A DNA stretch of 27,075 bases from assembly GCF_000720185.1 (NCBI RefSeq), contig NZ_JOIY01000073.1, positions 1 through 27,075 of the forward strand, written 5' to 3'. Each line of letters starts with the position of its first letter. The stretch's first letter is position 1. Both the position numbers and the translations under genes were made by a program. The notes under the pieces were generated by a model. The model made no database searches and was not told the DNA's origin. It was given only the letters and a program-made list of their open reading frames with translations. The stretch comes from Streptomyces sp. NRRL S-340. GTDB taxonomy: Bacteria; Actinomycetota; Actinomycetes; Streptomycetales; Streptomycetaceae. Shown piece by piece: positions 1 through 7,178 of this stretch.

Positions 1-11
1 CGGTCTTGCGT

Positions 12-29
12 TTCCGACTCTATCAGATC
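12..29 (-). repeat. 18-bp promoter-like direct repeat, copy 1
   Basis: Positions 12-29 are identical to 102-119, 90 bp away. On the minus strand each copy contains TAGAGT (17-22 and 107-112), a TANNNT -10 hexamer, followed by the same downstream bases. No good -35 lies at 17-18 bp. The copies are either -10-only rrn promoters or conserved leader/processing elements. Confidence 0.6.
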
Positions 30-101
30 TTTCCGATCCGATTTCCTCGGTGCTTTCCAGGTTCCCGCTCCGCTTTCGCTTCGCGTTTCCCTTTCCGGCA
101 G

Positions 102-119
102 TTCCGACTCTATCAGATC
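102..119 (-). repeat. 18-bp promoter-like direct repeat, copy 2
   Basis: Second perfect copy of the block at 12-29, with its TAGAGT hexamer at 107-112. The flanks are also purine-rich and similar on the minus strand, so the duplicated unit is probably longer than the perfect 18 bp. Confidence 0.6.
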
Positions 120-185
120 CTTTCGGCCTGACCCCCAGTCAGCGGGGTTCGTCTTCCCGGCCCTTGGGCCGTTCCGACGTCTCAA

Positions 186-215
186 ACCTTAGCGGATCCT
201 CGTCCTGATTCCCAA
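186..215 (-). promoter_or_regulatory. Second rrn promoter candidate
   Basis: Minus-strand TTGGGA (210-215), 18 bp spacer, TAAGGT (186-191). The -10 hexamer is identical to that of the upstream promoter at 379-384, which supports a tandem promoter series. Confidence 0.5.
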
Positions 216-378
216 TCGGGCCCTTGGCGGATCCGGCCGGAGTCGACGAGTTCCATTCGAATTGAATTCGGGCACGCCGAAATCAACCCGGATGGGAGAT
301 CGTGCTGATGGTGTGAGTGCCGCAGATGCGGCGGAGGTGCTGCCAGGAAACCGACACGGCTCCGTGGCAACCCGAAGA

Positions 379-407
379 ACCTTACGGATCTGGCAGAGGC
401 GTGTCAA
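379..407 (-). promoter_or_regulatory. Strong HrdB-type promoter, upstream-most rrn promoter
   Basis: On the minus strand TTGACA (402-407) and TAAGGT (379-384) are separated by exactly 17 bp, close to the principal sigma factor consensus. It starts only about 20 bp beyond the marR stop codon and points away from every protein gene in the window, as expected for the first of several tandem rrn promoters. Confidence 0.75.
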
Positions 408-427
408 GGACCCTCTGTCAAGATCTT

Positions 428-979
428 TTAGTCGAGGTCGCTGAGGCGCCCGCCGGCGTCCGGCTGGGCGTGCTCCACCCTGCGCAGCAGGCGGGTCAGG
501 ACCTCGCCGAGGACCGCGCGCTCCGCCGGGGTGAGGTCCTGGAGGAGGTCGCCCTCGAAGACGGTGGCGAGGCGCATGGCCTCCATCCACTTCTCCCGGC
601 CCTCGGGCGTCAGCTCCACGATCACGCGGACCCTGTTGTTCTCGTCGCGCTCACGGGTCACCAGGCCCTCACCCACCATGCGGTCGATGCGGTGGGTCAT
701 CGCGGCCGGGGTGAGGCCGAGTCGCTTGGCGAGGTCGCTCGGGCCCAGGCGGTAGGGCGCCCCGGACAGGACGAGGGCCTTGAGCACCTCCCACTCGGCG
801 TTGCTGATACCCAGCTCGGCGGTCTGCCGGCCGTACGCGACGTTCATCCTGCGGTTGAGGCGGGACAGCGCCGAGACGATCTTCTCGACCTGGGGGTCGA
901 GGTCCTGGAACTCGCGCTGGTAGGCGGCGATCTGCTCTTCGAGTGTCGGCTCGCTGCCGATGCCGGGGGTGTCGCCCAT
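428..979 (-). CDS. MarR-family transcriptional regulator
   Basis: The 183-residue protein is a typical MarR winged-helix dimer. The recognition helix lies near residues 88-102 (SDLAKRLGLTPAAMTHRIDR) and the wing near 108-120 (TRERDENNRVRV). The charged N-terminal extension of about 30 residues and the C-terminal helices match the family dimerisation layout. The ATG start at 979 is the first in frame. The gene diverges from the MFS exporter at 1127, and an inverted repeat between them overlaps its own predicted promoter. This is the classic arrangement of a repressor controlling itself and an efflux pump. From memory it corresponds to SCO4122 of S. coelicolor, described as regulator of the neighbouring multidrug pump. 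The ligand cannot be read from sequence. Confidence 0.9.
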   Translation of the reverse strand: MGDTPGIGSEPTLEEQIAAYQREFQDLDPQVEKIVSALSRLNRRMNVAYGRQTAELGISNAEWEVLKALVLSGAPYRLGPSDLAKRLGLTPAAMTHRIDRMVGEGLVTRERDENNRVRVIVELTPEGREKWMEAMRLATVFEGDLLQDLTPAERAVLGEVLTRLLRRVEHAQPDAGGRLSDLD

Positions 980-1037
980 GTCCGCAGTATCGCACGGACC
1001 GCCTTGGCATTGAAGTCCTTCCAGGTGTACTCTTTAG

Positions 1038-1058
1038 CTTCGAACTTTAGAGTCGAAG
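1038..1058. promoter_or_regulatory. Candidate MarR operator (inverted repeat)
   Basis: Perfect inverted repeat CTTCGA-N9-TCGAAG between the divergent marR and MFS genes. It overlaps the -10 of the predicted marR promoter (minus strand TTAGAT 1067-1072, 17 bp, TAAAGT 1044-1049) and the weak -35 of a plus-strand promoter (TTAGAG 1047-1052, 17 bp, TAACTA 1070-1075). A GAAGTCCTTC block occurs at 1012-1021 and 1055-1064, with a related inverted copy at 1083-1093. Bound regulator would block both promoters. Confidence 0.55.
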
Positions 1059-1126
1059 TCCTTCAGATCTAACTACTGATGGCTTCAAGGACTCCATGAC
1101 CGTCCTTCTGCTTGAGAGAGGTGAAC

Positions 1127-2425
1127 GTGACCAGGGCGATGGGCGCAGCGATGCGCCGGATCCACGTGGGCAACGCACTCAGCGCGTTCGGGCTCGGCTT
1201 CACCGTCCCCTACCTGTACGTCTATGTGGCGCAGGTGCGGGGCCTGGGGGCCATGACGGCGGGTCTCGTACTCGCCGTCTTCGCCGTGGCCGCGCTGATC
1301 GTGCTGCCGTTCGCCGGCCGGGCGATCGTGCGGCGCGGCCCGCTGCCGGTCCTGCTCGCCGCCCTGGTCACGGCCGCCCTCGGGGCGCTGAGCCTCGGGC
1401 TGGCGGGCGGGGCGGCGACCGTCCTGCTGTCGGCCGCGGCGCTGGGGGCCGGGCAGGCGGTGATGCAGCCCGCGCTGGCGACGATGATCGTGGACTGCTC
1501 GGAGACGGAGACGCGGTCGCGGGCGTTCGCCATGCAGTTCTTCCTGCAGAACCTGGGGCTCGGTGTCGGCGGCCTCATAGGCGGACACCTCGTCGACACC
1601 TCACGGGTCTCCTCCTTCACCCTGCTCTTCGCGATCGAGGCGGCTGTCTTCCTGCTGCTCGTCGCGCTGATGGCGACGGTGCGGATGCCGCGTGCCCCGC
1701 GCGTGGCGGGGGCTCGGAAGGCGGCCGGGGCGGCGGCCGGCCGGAGCGGCTGGCAGCAGTTGCTCGCCAACCGGGCCATGGTGCAGCTGTGCGTCCTGGG
1801 CTTCGTCCTCTTCTTCGCCTGCTACGGGCAGTTCGAGTCGGGCCTGAGCGCGTACGGCGTGGAGGCCGCCGGGATCTCGACGTCGGCTCTGGGCACGGCG
1901 CTGGCGGCGAACACGCTGATGATCGTGGTGGCGCAGTTCGCCGTGCTGAAGTTCGTGGAGCGGCGGCGGCGCTCCCGGGTGATCGCGGCGGTCGGCGTGA
2001 TCTGGGCGGTGGCCTGGGCCGCTGCGGCGTACGCGGGCCTCGGGCACGGCAGCCGGACCATGGCGACGGCGGCGTTCGTGTCGACGTACGCCCTGTTCGG
2101 CCTGGGTGAGGCGATGCTGTCGCCGACGCTGGCGCCGCTGGTGGCCGACCTGGCTCCGGAAGGGATGGCGGGGCAGTACAACTCGGCCTTCGCTCTGGTG
2201 AAGCAGCTCGCGCTGGCGGTCGGCCCGGCGGTGGGCGGTCCGCTGGCGGCGTCGCTGCCGGGGCCTTACGTGGTGACGTTCCTGCTGTTCTCGCTGGGGA
2301 TCAGTGTGCTCGCGCTGCGGCTGGGGCGTGGGCTCAGCGCCGTACAGGACCATCCCTGGGGTGCGCAGAGCCGGGTGGTGGCGCGTGGCGGGTCCGCTCA
2401 CGAGCCGGTGACCGCCAAGGCGTGA
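1127..2425 (+). CDS. MFS multidrug exporter (12 TM segments)
   Basis: The 432-residue hydrophobic protein has about 12 membrane segments in two halves, split by a basic cytoplasmic loop near residues 190-210 (VRMPRAPRVAGARKAAG). Loop 2-3 carries the start of an MFS motif A-like basic turn (FAGRAIVRRG). I chose GTG at 1127 because GAGAGAGG ends about 6 bases before it; TTG at 1112 would place the ribosome site inside the gene. Family knowledge makes it a proton-coupled drug exporter in the cytoplasmic membrane. The divergent marR gene and shared operator-like repeat suggest induction by substrate. I recall the S. coelicolor counterpart (SCO4121) as a multidrug pump; substrates here are inference. 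It ends at a strong hairpin. Confidence 0.88.
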   Translation: MTRAMGAAMRRIHVGNALSAFGLGFTVPYLYVYVAQVRGLGAMTAGLVLAVFAVAALIVLPFAGRAIVRRGPLPVLLAALVTAALGALSLGLAGGAATVLLSAAALGAGQAVMQPALATMIVDCSETETRSRAFAMQFFLQNLGLGVGGLIGGHLVDTSRVSSFTLLFAIEAAVFLLLVALMATVRMPRAPRVAGARKAAGAAAGRSGWQQLLANRAMVQLCVLGFVLFFACYGQFESGLSAYGVEAAGISTSALGTALAANTLMIVVAQFAVLKFVERRRRSRVIAAVGVIWAVAWAAAAYAGLGHGSRTMATAAFVSTYALFGLGEAMLSPTLAPLVADLAPEGMAGQYNSAFALVKQLALAVGPAVGGPLAASLPGPYVVTFLLFSLGISVLALRLGRGLSAVQDHPWGAQSRVVARGGSAHEPVTAKA

Positions 2426-2436
2426 CGGGAGCGGGT

Positions 2437-2474
2437 GCGGGGCGGCCGTCGTCTTCGGGCGACGGCCGCCCCGC
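2437..2474. terminator. Perfect 15-bp hairpin, bidirectional terminator
   Basis: Arms 2437-2451 and 2460-2474 are perfectly complementary around an 8-base loop. The hairpin sits between the stop codons of the convergent MFS (+, 2425) and PP2C (-, 2512) genes, so it can end both transcripts. There is no U-run, which is usual in Streptomyces. Confidence 0.8.
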
Positions 2475-2511
2475 CGTACCGCTGCGTTGCGGCGGGGCGG
2501 CCGGGGTGCGG

Positions 2512-4194
2512 CTACAGCCGTCCTGCGGGCAGGGTGAACTCGCACCAGACGGCCTTTCCGCCGTCCGGGGTGCGGCGGGCGCCCCAGTGGGCGGCGATGG
2601 TGGCGACGATGGCGATGCCCCGGCCCGATTCGTCGGCGGGTTCGGCGCTGCGGCGTCTGGGCAGGTGGTCGTCGCCGTCGGTGACCTCGACGATGAGGCG
2701 GCGGTCGGTGCGGCGCAGCCGCAGACGCATCGGGGGTGTGCCGTGCTGGAGGGAGTTGGCGACGAGTTCGCTGGCCGCGAGGACGCCCGCGTCGTGCAGT
2801 TCGGGCGGGAAGCGCCAGCTGGTGAGGACGCCCGAGGCGAAGGCACGCGCGCGGGGGGCGGCTTCCACGCCGCCGAGGAGTTCCAGGGCGGCGTTGCGGA
2901 AGAGTTCGCCCTCGGGGCCGGTGCGGGCGGGGTGCTGCAGGACGAGGACGGCCACGTCGTCGTCGTGGTCGGCCTGGACGCCGGCGGAGCGGACCAGGCG
3001 GTCGCAGACGACCTGGGGGGTGCCGGTGGCTCCGGCCAGGGCGCGTTCCAGGGCGGCGATGCCCTCGTCGAGGTCCTGGTCGCGGCGCTCGACCAGGCCG
3101 TCGGTGTAGAGGACCGCGGTGGATCCCGGGGTCAGGGGCACCGAGCCGGAGGCGTGCATCCAGCCGCCGGTGCCCAGGGGCGGGCCGGTGGGTTCGTCGG
3201 CGCGTACGACGGTGCCGGTCTCGTCGCGGACCAGGATCGGCAGGTGCCCGGCGGAGGAGTACACGAGCCGGCCCTCGTTGGGGTCGTGGACGGCGTACAC
3301 GCAGGTGGCGATCTGGTTGGCGTCGATCTCGGCGGCGAGGCCGTCGAGGAGCTGGAGGATCTCGTGGGGCGGGAGGTCCATGCGGGCGTAGGCGCGCACC
3401 GCGGTGCGGAGCTGTCCCATGACCGCGGCGGCGCGGACCCCGCGGCCCATGACGTCACCGATGACGAGGGCGGTGCGTCCGCCGCCGAGGGTGATGACGT
3501 CGTACCAGTCGCCGCCGACGGCGGCTTCGGTGCCGCCGGGCTGGTAGGTGGCGGCGACGCGCAGGTCGTCGGGCTGTTCGAGCACCTGCGGGAGGAGGGA
3601 GCGCTGGAGGGTGACGGCGGTCTCGCGCTGGCGGCGTTCGCTGGCCCGCAGGCGGTCGGCGGCCTCGGCGTGGTCGGTGACGTCGGTGGCGAAGACGAGC
3701 ACGCCCGCGCGGCCCTGGCCGGCGGTGGACTCGCCGCGCTCGGGCTCGGTGACCGGGGTGCAGGTGAAGGTGTAGGACCGGCCGTCGGGGGCCTTGCGGG
3801 ACTTCAGGGTTCGGGGTCTGCCGCTGCGCAGCACCTGGTCGAGGAGGGGGAGCAGGCCCAGTTCGCGCAGCTCGGGCAGGGCGTCGCGGGCGGGTTCGCC
3901 GAGCGGGCGGGCGCCGAAGGCCGCGGTGTAGGCGTCGTTGAGGTAGGCGAGGCGGTGGTCGCCGCCGTGGACCAGGGCGACGAGGGCCGGGACGCGGTCG
4001 AGGACCTCGCGGGCGGGGAGTGCGTCCACGGCGGGCACGGGCGCCCTGCCGTCGGCCAGCTGTTCGACGCGGGCGGCGGGGACGGAGCCGTCGCCCCGCC
4101 GGTCCGCAGCGGTCGCGAGGTCGGTCCGCGCTGCGGCGCGGCGCTGCGTTCCGGGGATCGGGGGGAGCCGGGCGCTCCAGCGCGTGAAGTTCAC
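2512..4194 (-). CDS. PAS / SpoIIE-type PP2C phosphatase / HATPase fusion
   Basis: The 560-residue protein has three modules. A PAS-like sensor covers about residues 60-150 (LAYLNDAYTAAFGA). A SpoIIE-type PP2C phosphatase covers about 210-405, with metal-binding motifs GGDWYD near 228, GDVMGRG near 246, SAGHLP, and LYTDGLVE. A C-terminal GHKL ATPase of the RsbW/SpoIIAB type follows, with N-box ELVANSLQHG near 475, EVTDGDD, and GRGIAIVATIAAHWG near 530. Family knowledge links such fusions to partner switching: the ATPase phosphorylates or binds an anti-sigma antagonist and PP2C reverses it. The start is GTG 4194, preceded by AAGGA at about 5 bases; in-frame codons further upstream overlap the ndh gene and look non-coding. 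No STAS-domain antagonist or cognate sigma factor is adjacent, so its partners are encoded elsewhere. Confidence 0.88.
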   Translation of the reverse strand: MNFTRWSARLPPIPGTQRRAAARTDLATAADRRGDGSVPAARVEQLADGRAPVPAVDALPAREVLDRVPALVALVHGGDHRLAYLNDAYTAAFGARPLGEPARDALPELRELGLLPLLDQVLRSGRPRTLKSRKAPDGRSYTFTCTPVTEPERGESTAGQGRAGVLVFATDVTDHAEAADRLRASERRQRETAVTLQRSLLPQVLEQPDDLRVAATYQPGGTEAAVGGDWYDVITLGGGRTALVIGDVMGRGVRAAAVMGQLRTAVRAYARMDLPPHEILQLLDGLAAEIDANQIATCVYAVHDPNEGRLVYSSAGHLPILVRDETGTVVRADEPTGPPLGTGGWMHASGSVPLTPGSTAVLYTDGLVERRDQDLDEGIAALERALAGATGTPQVVCDRLVRSAGVQADHDDDVAVLVLQHPARTGPEGELFRNAALELLGGVEAAPRARAFASGVLTSWRFPPELHDAGVLAASELVANSLQHGTPPMRLRLRRTDRRLIVEVTDGDDHLPRRRSAEPADESGRGIAIVATIAAHWGARRTPDGGKAVWCEFTLPAGRL

Positions 4195-4397
4195 GAATCC
4201 TTGCCTCGTGTCAGTCGTGTCGGGCCGGCTCCGGGCCCGGCCGGGGTGCGGGACCGCGCGGTGGTGGCCGCACCTTTCCCTCGGGTGCCGGGGTGCGGCA
4301 CGGTGTCCGGGCGTCGTCGGCGGCCGGGGCGGGCGGCTGTCCGCCTCCGGTCGTGGACCAGTCTGGCAGTGCGGCCGCCGCGTACCGGCATCCGTGG

Positions 4398-4423
4398 GAC
4401 GCCGGGGCGTCCGGCGGAGTTCC
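4398..4423 (-). promoter_or_regulatory. Possible ECF-type promoter upstream of the PP2C gene
   Basis: Minus-strand GGAAC (4419-4423), 17 bp, CGTC (4398-4401) resembles an ECF/sigma-E-like promoter just past the ndh stop, in the 238-bp gap before the PP2C gene. The CGTC half also falls in a short inverted repeat (4397-4412), so chance is possible. Confidence 0.25.
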
Positions 4424-4432
4424 CCTCTCCGG

Positions 4433-5809
4433 TCAGGACGACCCTTTCGGGTTGATGTTCGGGTCGAGAGGATGCTTTCCACCGGCCGCGAGTTCGAACT
4501 CGGCGCGGGGATGTTCCAGCGAGCCGAGGGAGACGATCTCCCGTTTGAAGAGTCCGGCCAGGGTCCATTCCGCGAGGACCTTGGCCTTGCGGTTGAAGGT
4601 GGGGACCCTGCTGAGGTGGTAGGCGCGGTGCATGAACCAGGCCGGGTAGCCCTTCAGTCTGCGGCCGTAGACCTGGGCGACGCCCTTGTGCAGTCCGAGG
4701 GAGGCGACGGAGCCGACGTAGGCGTGCTCGTACGTCCGCAGGGGTTCGCCGCGCAGGGAGCGGGCCAGGTTGTCGCCGAGGACCTTGGCCTGGCGCACCG
4801 CGTGCTGTGCGTTGGGCGCGGTCTCCTTGCCGGGTCCGGCGGCGGTGAGGTCGGGGACGGCCGCCGCGTCTCCGGCGGCCCAGGCGTGCGCGACGCCGTC
4901 GACGGTCAGTTCGGCGGTGCACTTCAGGCGGCCACGACCGTCGAGCGGCAGGTCGGTGGCGGCCAGCAGGGGGTGCGGTTTCACACCGGCGGTCCACACG
5001 ACCGTGCGGGTGGGGAAGCGCTGGCCGTCGCTGAGGACCGCGACGCGTCCCGCGCACGACTCCAGACGGGTGCGCAGGAGCACCTGGATGTTGCGGCGGC
5101 GCAGTTCGGTGACGGTGTAGCCGCCCATCTCCTCACCGACCTCGGGCAGGATCCGGTCGGAGGCCTCGACGAGGATCCACTTCATGTCCTCGGGCCGGAT
5201 GTTGTGGTAGTAGCGGGCGGCGTAGCGGGCCATGTCCTCCAGCTCGCCGAGCGCTTCCACCCCGGCGTACCCGCCGCCGACGAAGACGAAGGTCAGGGCG
5301 GCGTCCCGGATCGCGGGGTCGCGGGTGGAGGAGGCGATGTCCATCTGTTCGATGACGTGGTTGCGCAGGCCGATGGCCTCCTCGACGGTCTTGAAGCCGA
5401 TGCCGTGGTCGAGGAGGCCGGGGATGGGCAGCGTGCGCGAGACGGAGCCGGGCGCGAGGACGAGTTCGTCGTAGGTGAGGCGCTCGGTGCCGCCGCTCTC
5501 CTCGGTGGCGAGGGTGGTGAGGGTGACGGTGCGGTGCGCGTGGTCGACGGCCTTGACCTCGCCGGCGATGACACGGCACCGGTCGAGGACGCGGCGCAGC
5601 GGCACGACGACGTGCCGCGGGGAGATCGCGCCGGCCGCCGCCTCGGGCAGGAACGGCTGGTACGTCATATAGGGATCGGGGGTGACGACGGTGATCTCCA
5701 CCTCGCCGCGCCTCAGCTCCTGTTTCATCCGCCGCTGCAGACGCAGGGCCGTGTACATCCCGACGTAGCCGCCGCCGACAACGAGAATGCGCGCACGTTC
5801 CTTCACCAT
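4433..5809 (-). CDS. ndh: Type II NADH:quinone oxidoreductase (NDH-2)
   Basis: The 458-residue two-dinucleotide-fold flavoprotein has an FAD site at residues 10-17 (VVGGGYVG), an NAD(P)H site at 175-185 (FVFVGGGYAGVEA), and a second FAD motif near 309-320 (AWAAGDAAAVPD). TPDPYMTYQPFLPE near 43-56 is also typical of the family. The C-terminal helices (LKGYPAWFMHRAYH) fit peripheral membrane attachment. NDH-2 passes electrons from NADH to menaquinone without pumping protons. The ATG at 5809 was chosen because the first FAD motif follows at once; GTG 5821 is an alternative, and no clear ribosome site decides. It diverges from the tetR gene across 396 bp. I looked for a Rex box upstream and found no convincing palindrome. 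Confidence 0.87.
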   Translation of the reverse strand: MVKERARILVVGGGYVGMYTALRLQRRMKQELRRGEVEITVVTPDPYMTYQPFLPEAAAGAISPRHVVVPLRRVLDRCRVIAGEVKAVDHAHRTVTLTTLATEESGGTERLTYDELVLAPGSVSRTLPIPGLLDHGIGFKTVEEAIGLRNHVIEQMDIASSTRDPAIRDAALTFVFVGGGYAGVEALGELEDMARYAARYYHNIRPEDMKWILVEASDRILPEVGEEMGGYTVTELRRRNIQVLLRTRLESCAGRVAVLSDGQRFPTRTVVWTAGVKPHPLLAATDLPLDGRGRLKCTAELTVDGVAHAWAAGDAAAVPDLTAAGPGKETAPNAQHAVRQAKVLGDNLARSLRGEPLRTYEHAYVGSVASLGLHKGVAQVYGRRLKGYPAWFMHRAYHLSRVPTFNRKAKVLAEWTLAGLFKREIVSLGSLEHPRAEFELAAGGKHPLDPNINPKGSS

Positions 5810-6205
5810 CCCATGACGCACCCGTGACTCTCGTTTGTCCACAGCCCCGGCGATTTGTGTGACCGCCGCGCGGTGCGGGGCGGGATTGGCCGGATCGCCG
5901 GGGGCGGGGGCAGGCACGCAGGTCAGCGGGGGTGATCGGGGGCCGGGGGAGCGCCCTGGCGCATACCTGGAGGGCTCCTGCTCCGATCGGGGGGCGTTCC
6001 GTGCGGAACTGCCCCTTCTGAATTGACTCCCTCTCAACTATGTTCGTGTGTCGACGGGGTGTAGGGGATGTGGTCGAACGGGTCCGCGGGTCCCAACCGG
6101 ATCTCGCAGGGCGGGCTCGGTCGTGCGCGATCCCCGTTGGGTGCACACCGCATTCAGTGGCGGGGAAAGTCTCCGGGGGGAGACGTCATCACCGGGGGAT
6201 CAGCT
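5810..6205. promoter_or_regulatory. ndh-tetR divergent intergenic region
   Basis: 396 bp without a gene. The main structure is the palindrome GTTCCG-TG-CGGAAC at 5996-6009, extended by GGGGC (5991-5995) and GCCCC (6011-6015) with a single unpaired base. A second, perfect GCGCC-CT-GGCGC palindrome is at 5951-5962. The AT-rich block 6018-6050 probably holds the promoters, including plus-strand TTGACT at 6024, but I could not fit a good -10. The tetR ribosome site GGGGGA lies at 6194-6199. Confidence 0.5.
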
Positions 6206-6994
6206 ATGCACATTCAGGACACTCATTGGTCCACCGCGTCCGCCGTCGCATCCGCCGGCGGGGCGACGGGCACGGCGGCGGCCGGCGGGCGCGGGGAGGA
6301 GTCCCGGTCGGTGCGGACCACCCCGCTGCGGGTGGACGCACAGCGCAACCTGGAGCACGTGCTGCGGGCGGCACGCGAGGTCTTCGGCGAGCTGGGCTAC
6401 GGCGCGCCGATGGAGGACGTGGCACGGCGCGCCCGGGTCGGGGTCGGCACGGTGTACCGGCGCTTCCCGAGCAAGGACGTCCTGGTGCGGCGGATAGCCG
6501 AGGAGGAGACGTCCCGGCTGACCGACCAGGCACGGGCCGCGCTGGGCCAGGAGGACGAGCCGTGGTCGGCGCTGTCCCGTTTCCTGCGGACGTCGGTGGC
6601 GTCCGGCGCCGGGCGGCTGCTGCCGCCGCAGGTGCTGCGGGTGGGGGTCGCCGAGGAGCAGGACGGGGCCGGGTCCGGGGCGGACGGCAGGCGGGTGCCG
6701 CAGCAGCGGACCGAGCCGGGCGCCGGTGAGCTGCGGCTGGTGCCCGACCAGGCTTCCGCGCCCGTACCGGAGGTGGTGGACGACACCGGGGCGGCGGAGC
6801 TGCTGGAGGTCGTGGGCCGGCTCGTGGAGCGGGCCCGGGCGGCGGGCGAGCTGCGGGCCGACGTGTCGGTGTCGGACGTCCTGCTCGTCATCGCCACGGC
6901 GGCGCCCTCGCTCCCGGACCCGGCGCAGCAGGCGGCGGCCTCGGCGCGACTGCTGGACATCCTGCTGGAGGGGTTGCGCTCGCGGCCGGCGTGA
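6206..6994 (+). CDS. TetR-family transcriptional regulator
   Basis: The 262-residue protein has a TetR DNA-binding domain at about residues 45-95: a helix LEHVLRAAREVFGELGYG, then the HTH with MEDVARRARVGVGTVYRRF, a strong family signature. The first 40 residues are Ala/Gly-rich. The ligand-binding half is divergent and contains a polar, Gly/Gln/Pro-rich stretch around residues 150-190 (AEEQDGAGSGADGRRVPQQR), perhaps a disordered insertion. ATG 6206 is supported by GGGGGA 6 bases upstream; longer in-frame starts lack a ribosome site. It diverges from ndh, and the palindrome at 5991-6015 is a candidate operator. Whether it controls ndh, itself, or both is inference. Confidence 0.88.
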   Translation: MHIQDTHWSTASAVASAGGATGTAAAGGRGEESRSVRTTPLRVDAQRNLEHVLRAAREVFGELGYGAPMEDVARRARVGVGTVYRRFPSKDVLVRRIAEEETSRLTDQARAALGQEDEPWSALSRFLRTSVASGAGRLLPPQVLRVGVAEEQDGAGSGADGRRVPQQRTEPGAGELRLVPDQASAPVPEVVDDTGAAELLEVVGRLVERARAAGELRADVSVSDVLLVIATAAPSLPDPAQQAAASARLLDILLEGLRSRPA

Positions 6995-7113
6995 GCCGGG
7001 GCGCGCACGCCGGTGTGATTCCGAGGAGCATGCCCCGTACGGGTGACGCCGATTCCCCGGGGCGGCAAGTCCCCACGGACGGGTGGAGGATCCTTTCCGC
7101 GGAGTCCTGACGG

Positions 7114-7140
7114 GGAACCGTTGTGGCACTCTGACCCGGT
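7114..7140 (+). promoter_or_regulatory. Possible ECF promoter of the sigma-factor gene
   Basis: GGAAC (7114-7118) is followed after 18 bp by CGGT (7137-7140), about 40 bases before the sigma gene start. GGAAC is the usual ECF -35 core; the -10 is imperfect. If real it could indicate autoregulation. Confidence 0.25.
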
Positions 7141-7178
7141 GATCGGGTCGGCTGAGCTGGCGGCGGGGGCTATCGGCG

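Larger units (their letters stand above)
1..427 (-). promoter_or_regulatory. rRNA operon upstream promoter/leader region (leftward)
   Basis: This gene-free stretch is less GC-rich than the rest and, read on the minus strand, looks like the multi-promoter region ahead of a Streptomyces 16S rRNA gene. It holds a near-consensus promoter (TTGACA, 17 bp, TAAGGT at 379-407), a second TAAGGT -10 at 186-191, and two identical 18-bp blocks (12-29 and 102-119) each with a TAGAGT -10-like hexamer. The last bases of the window on the minus strand match my memory of the pre-16S leader that continues into the conserved rrn leader. The 16S gene lies outside, so the call rests on promoter architecture and remembered leader sequence. 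No protein gene is supported here. Confidence 0.75.

Noticed and set aside
1..192. C-terminal end of a plus-strand protein (frame 1 open from the edge, with a repeated SDSIRSF)
   Set aside because: The peptide repeat is explained by the 18-bp rrn leader duplication, and the composition is unlike a coding region.
2422..4455. A 677-codon plus-strand open frame over the PP2C gene
   Set aside because: Antisense shadow of a clear PAS-PP2C-HATPase protein; no recognisable motifs.
5830..5880. Rex (redox) operator upstream of ndh
   Set aside because: Only half-sites such as TTTGTGTGAC are visible; no TTGTGAA-N-TTCACAA-like palindrome.
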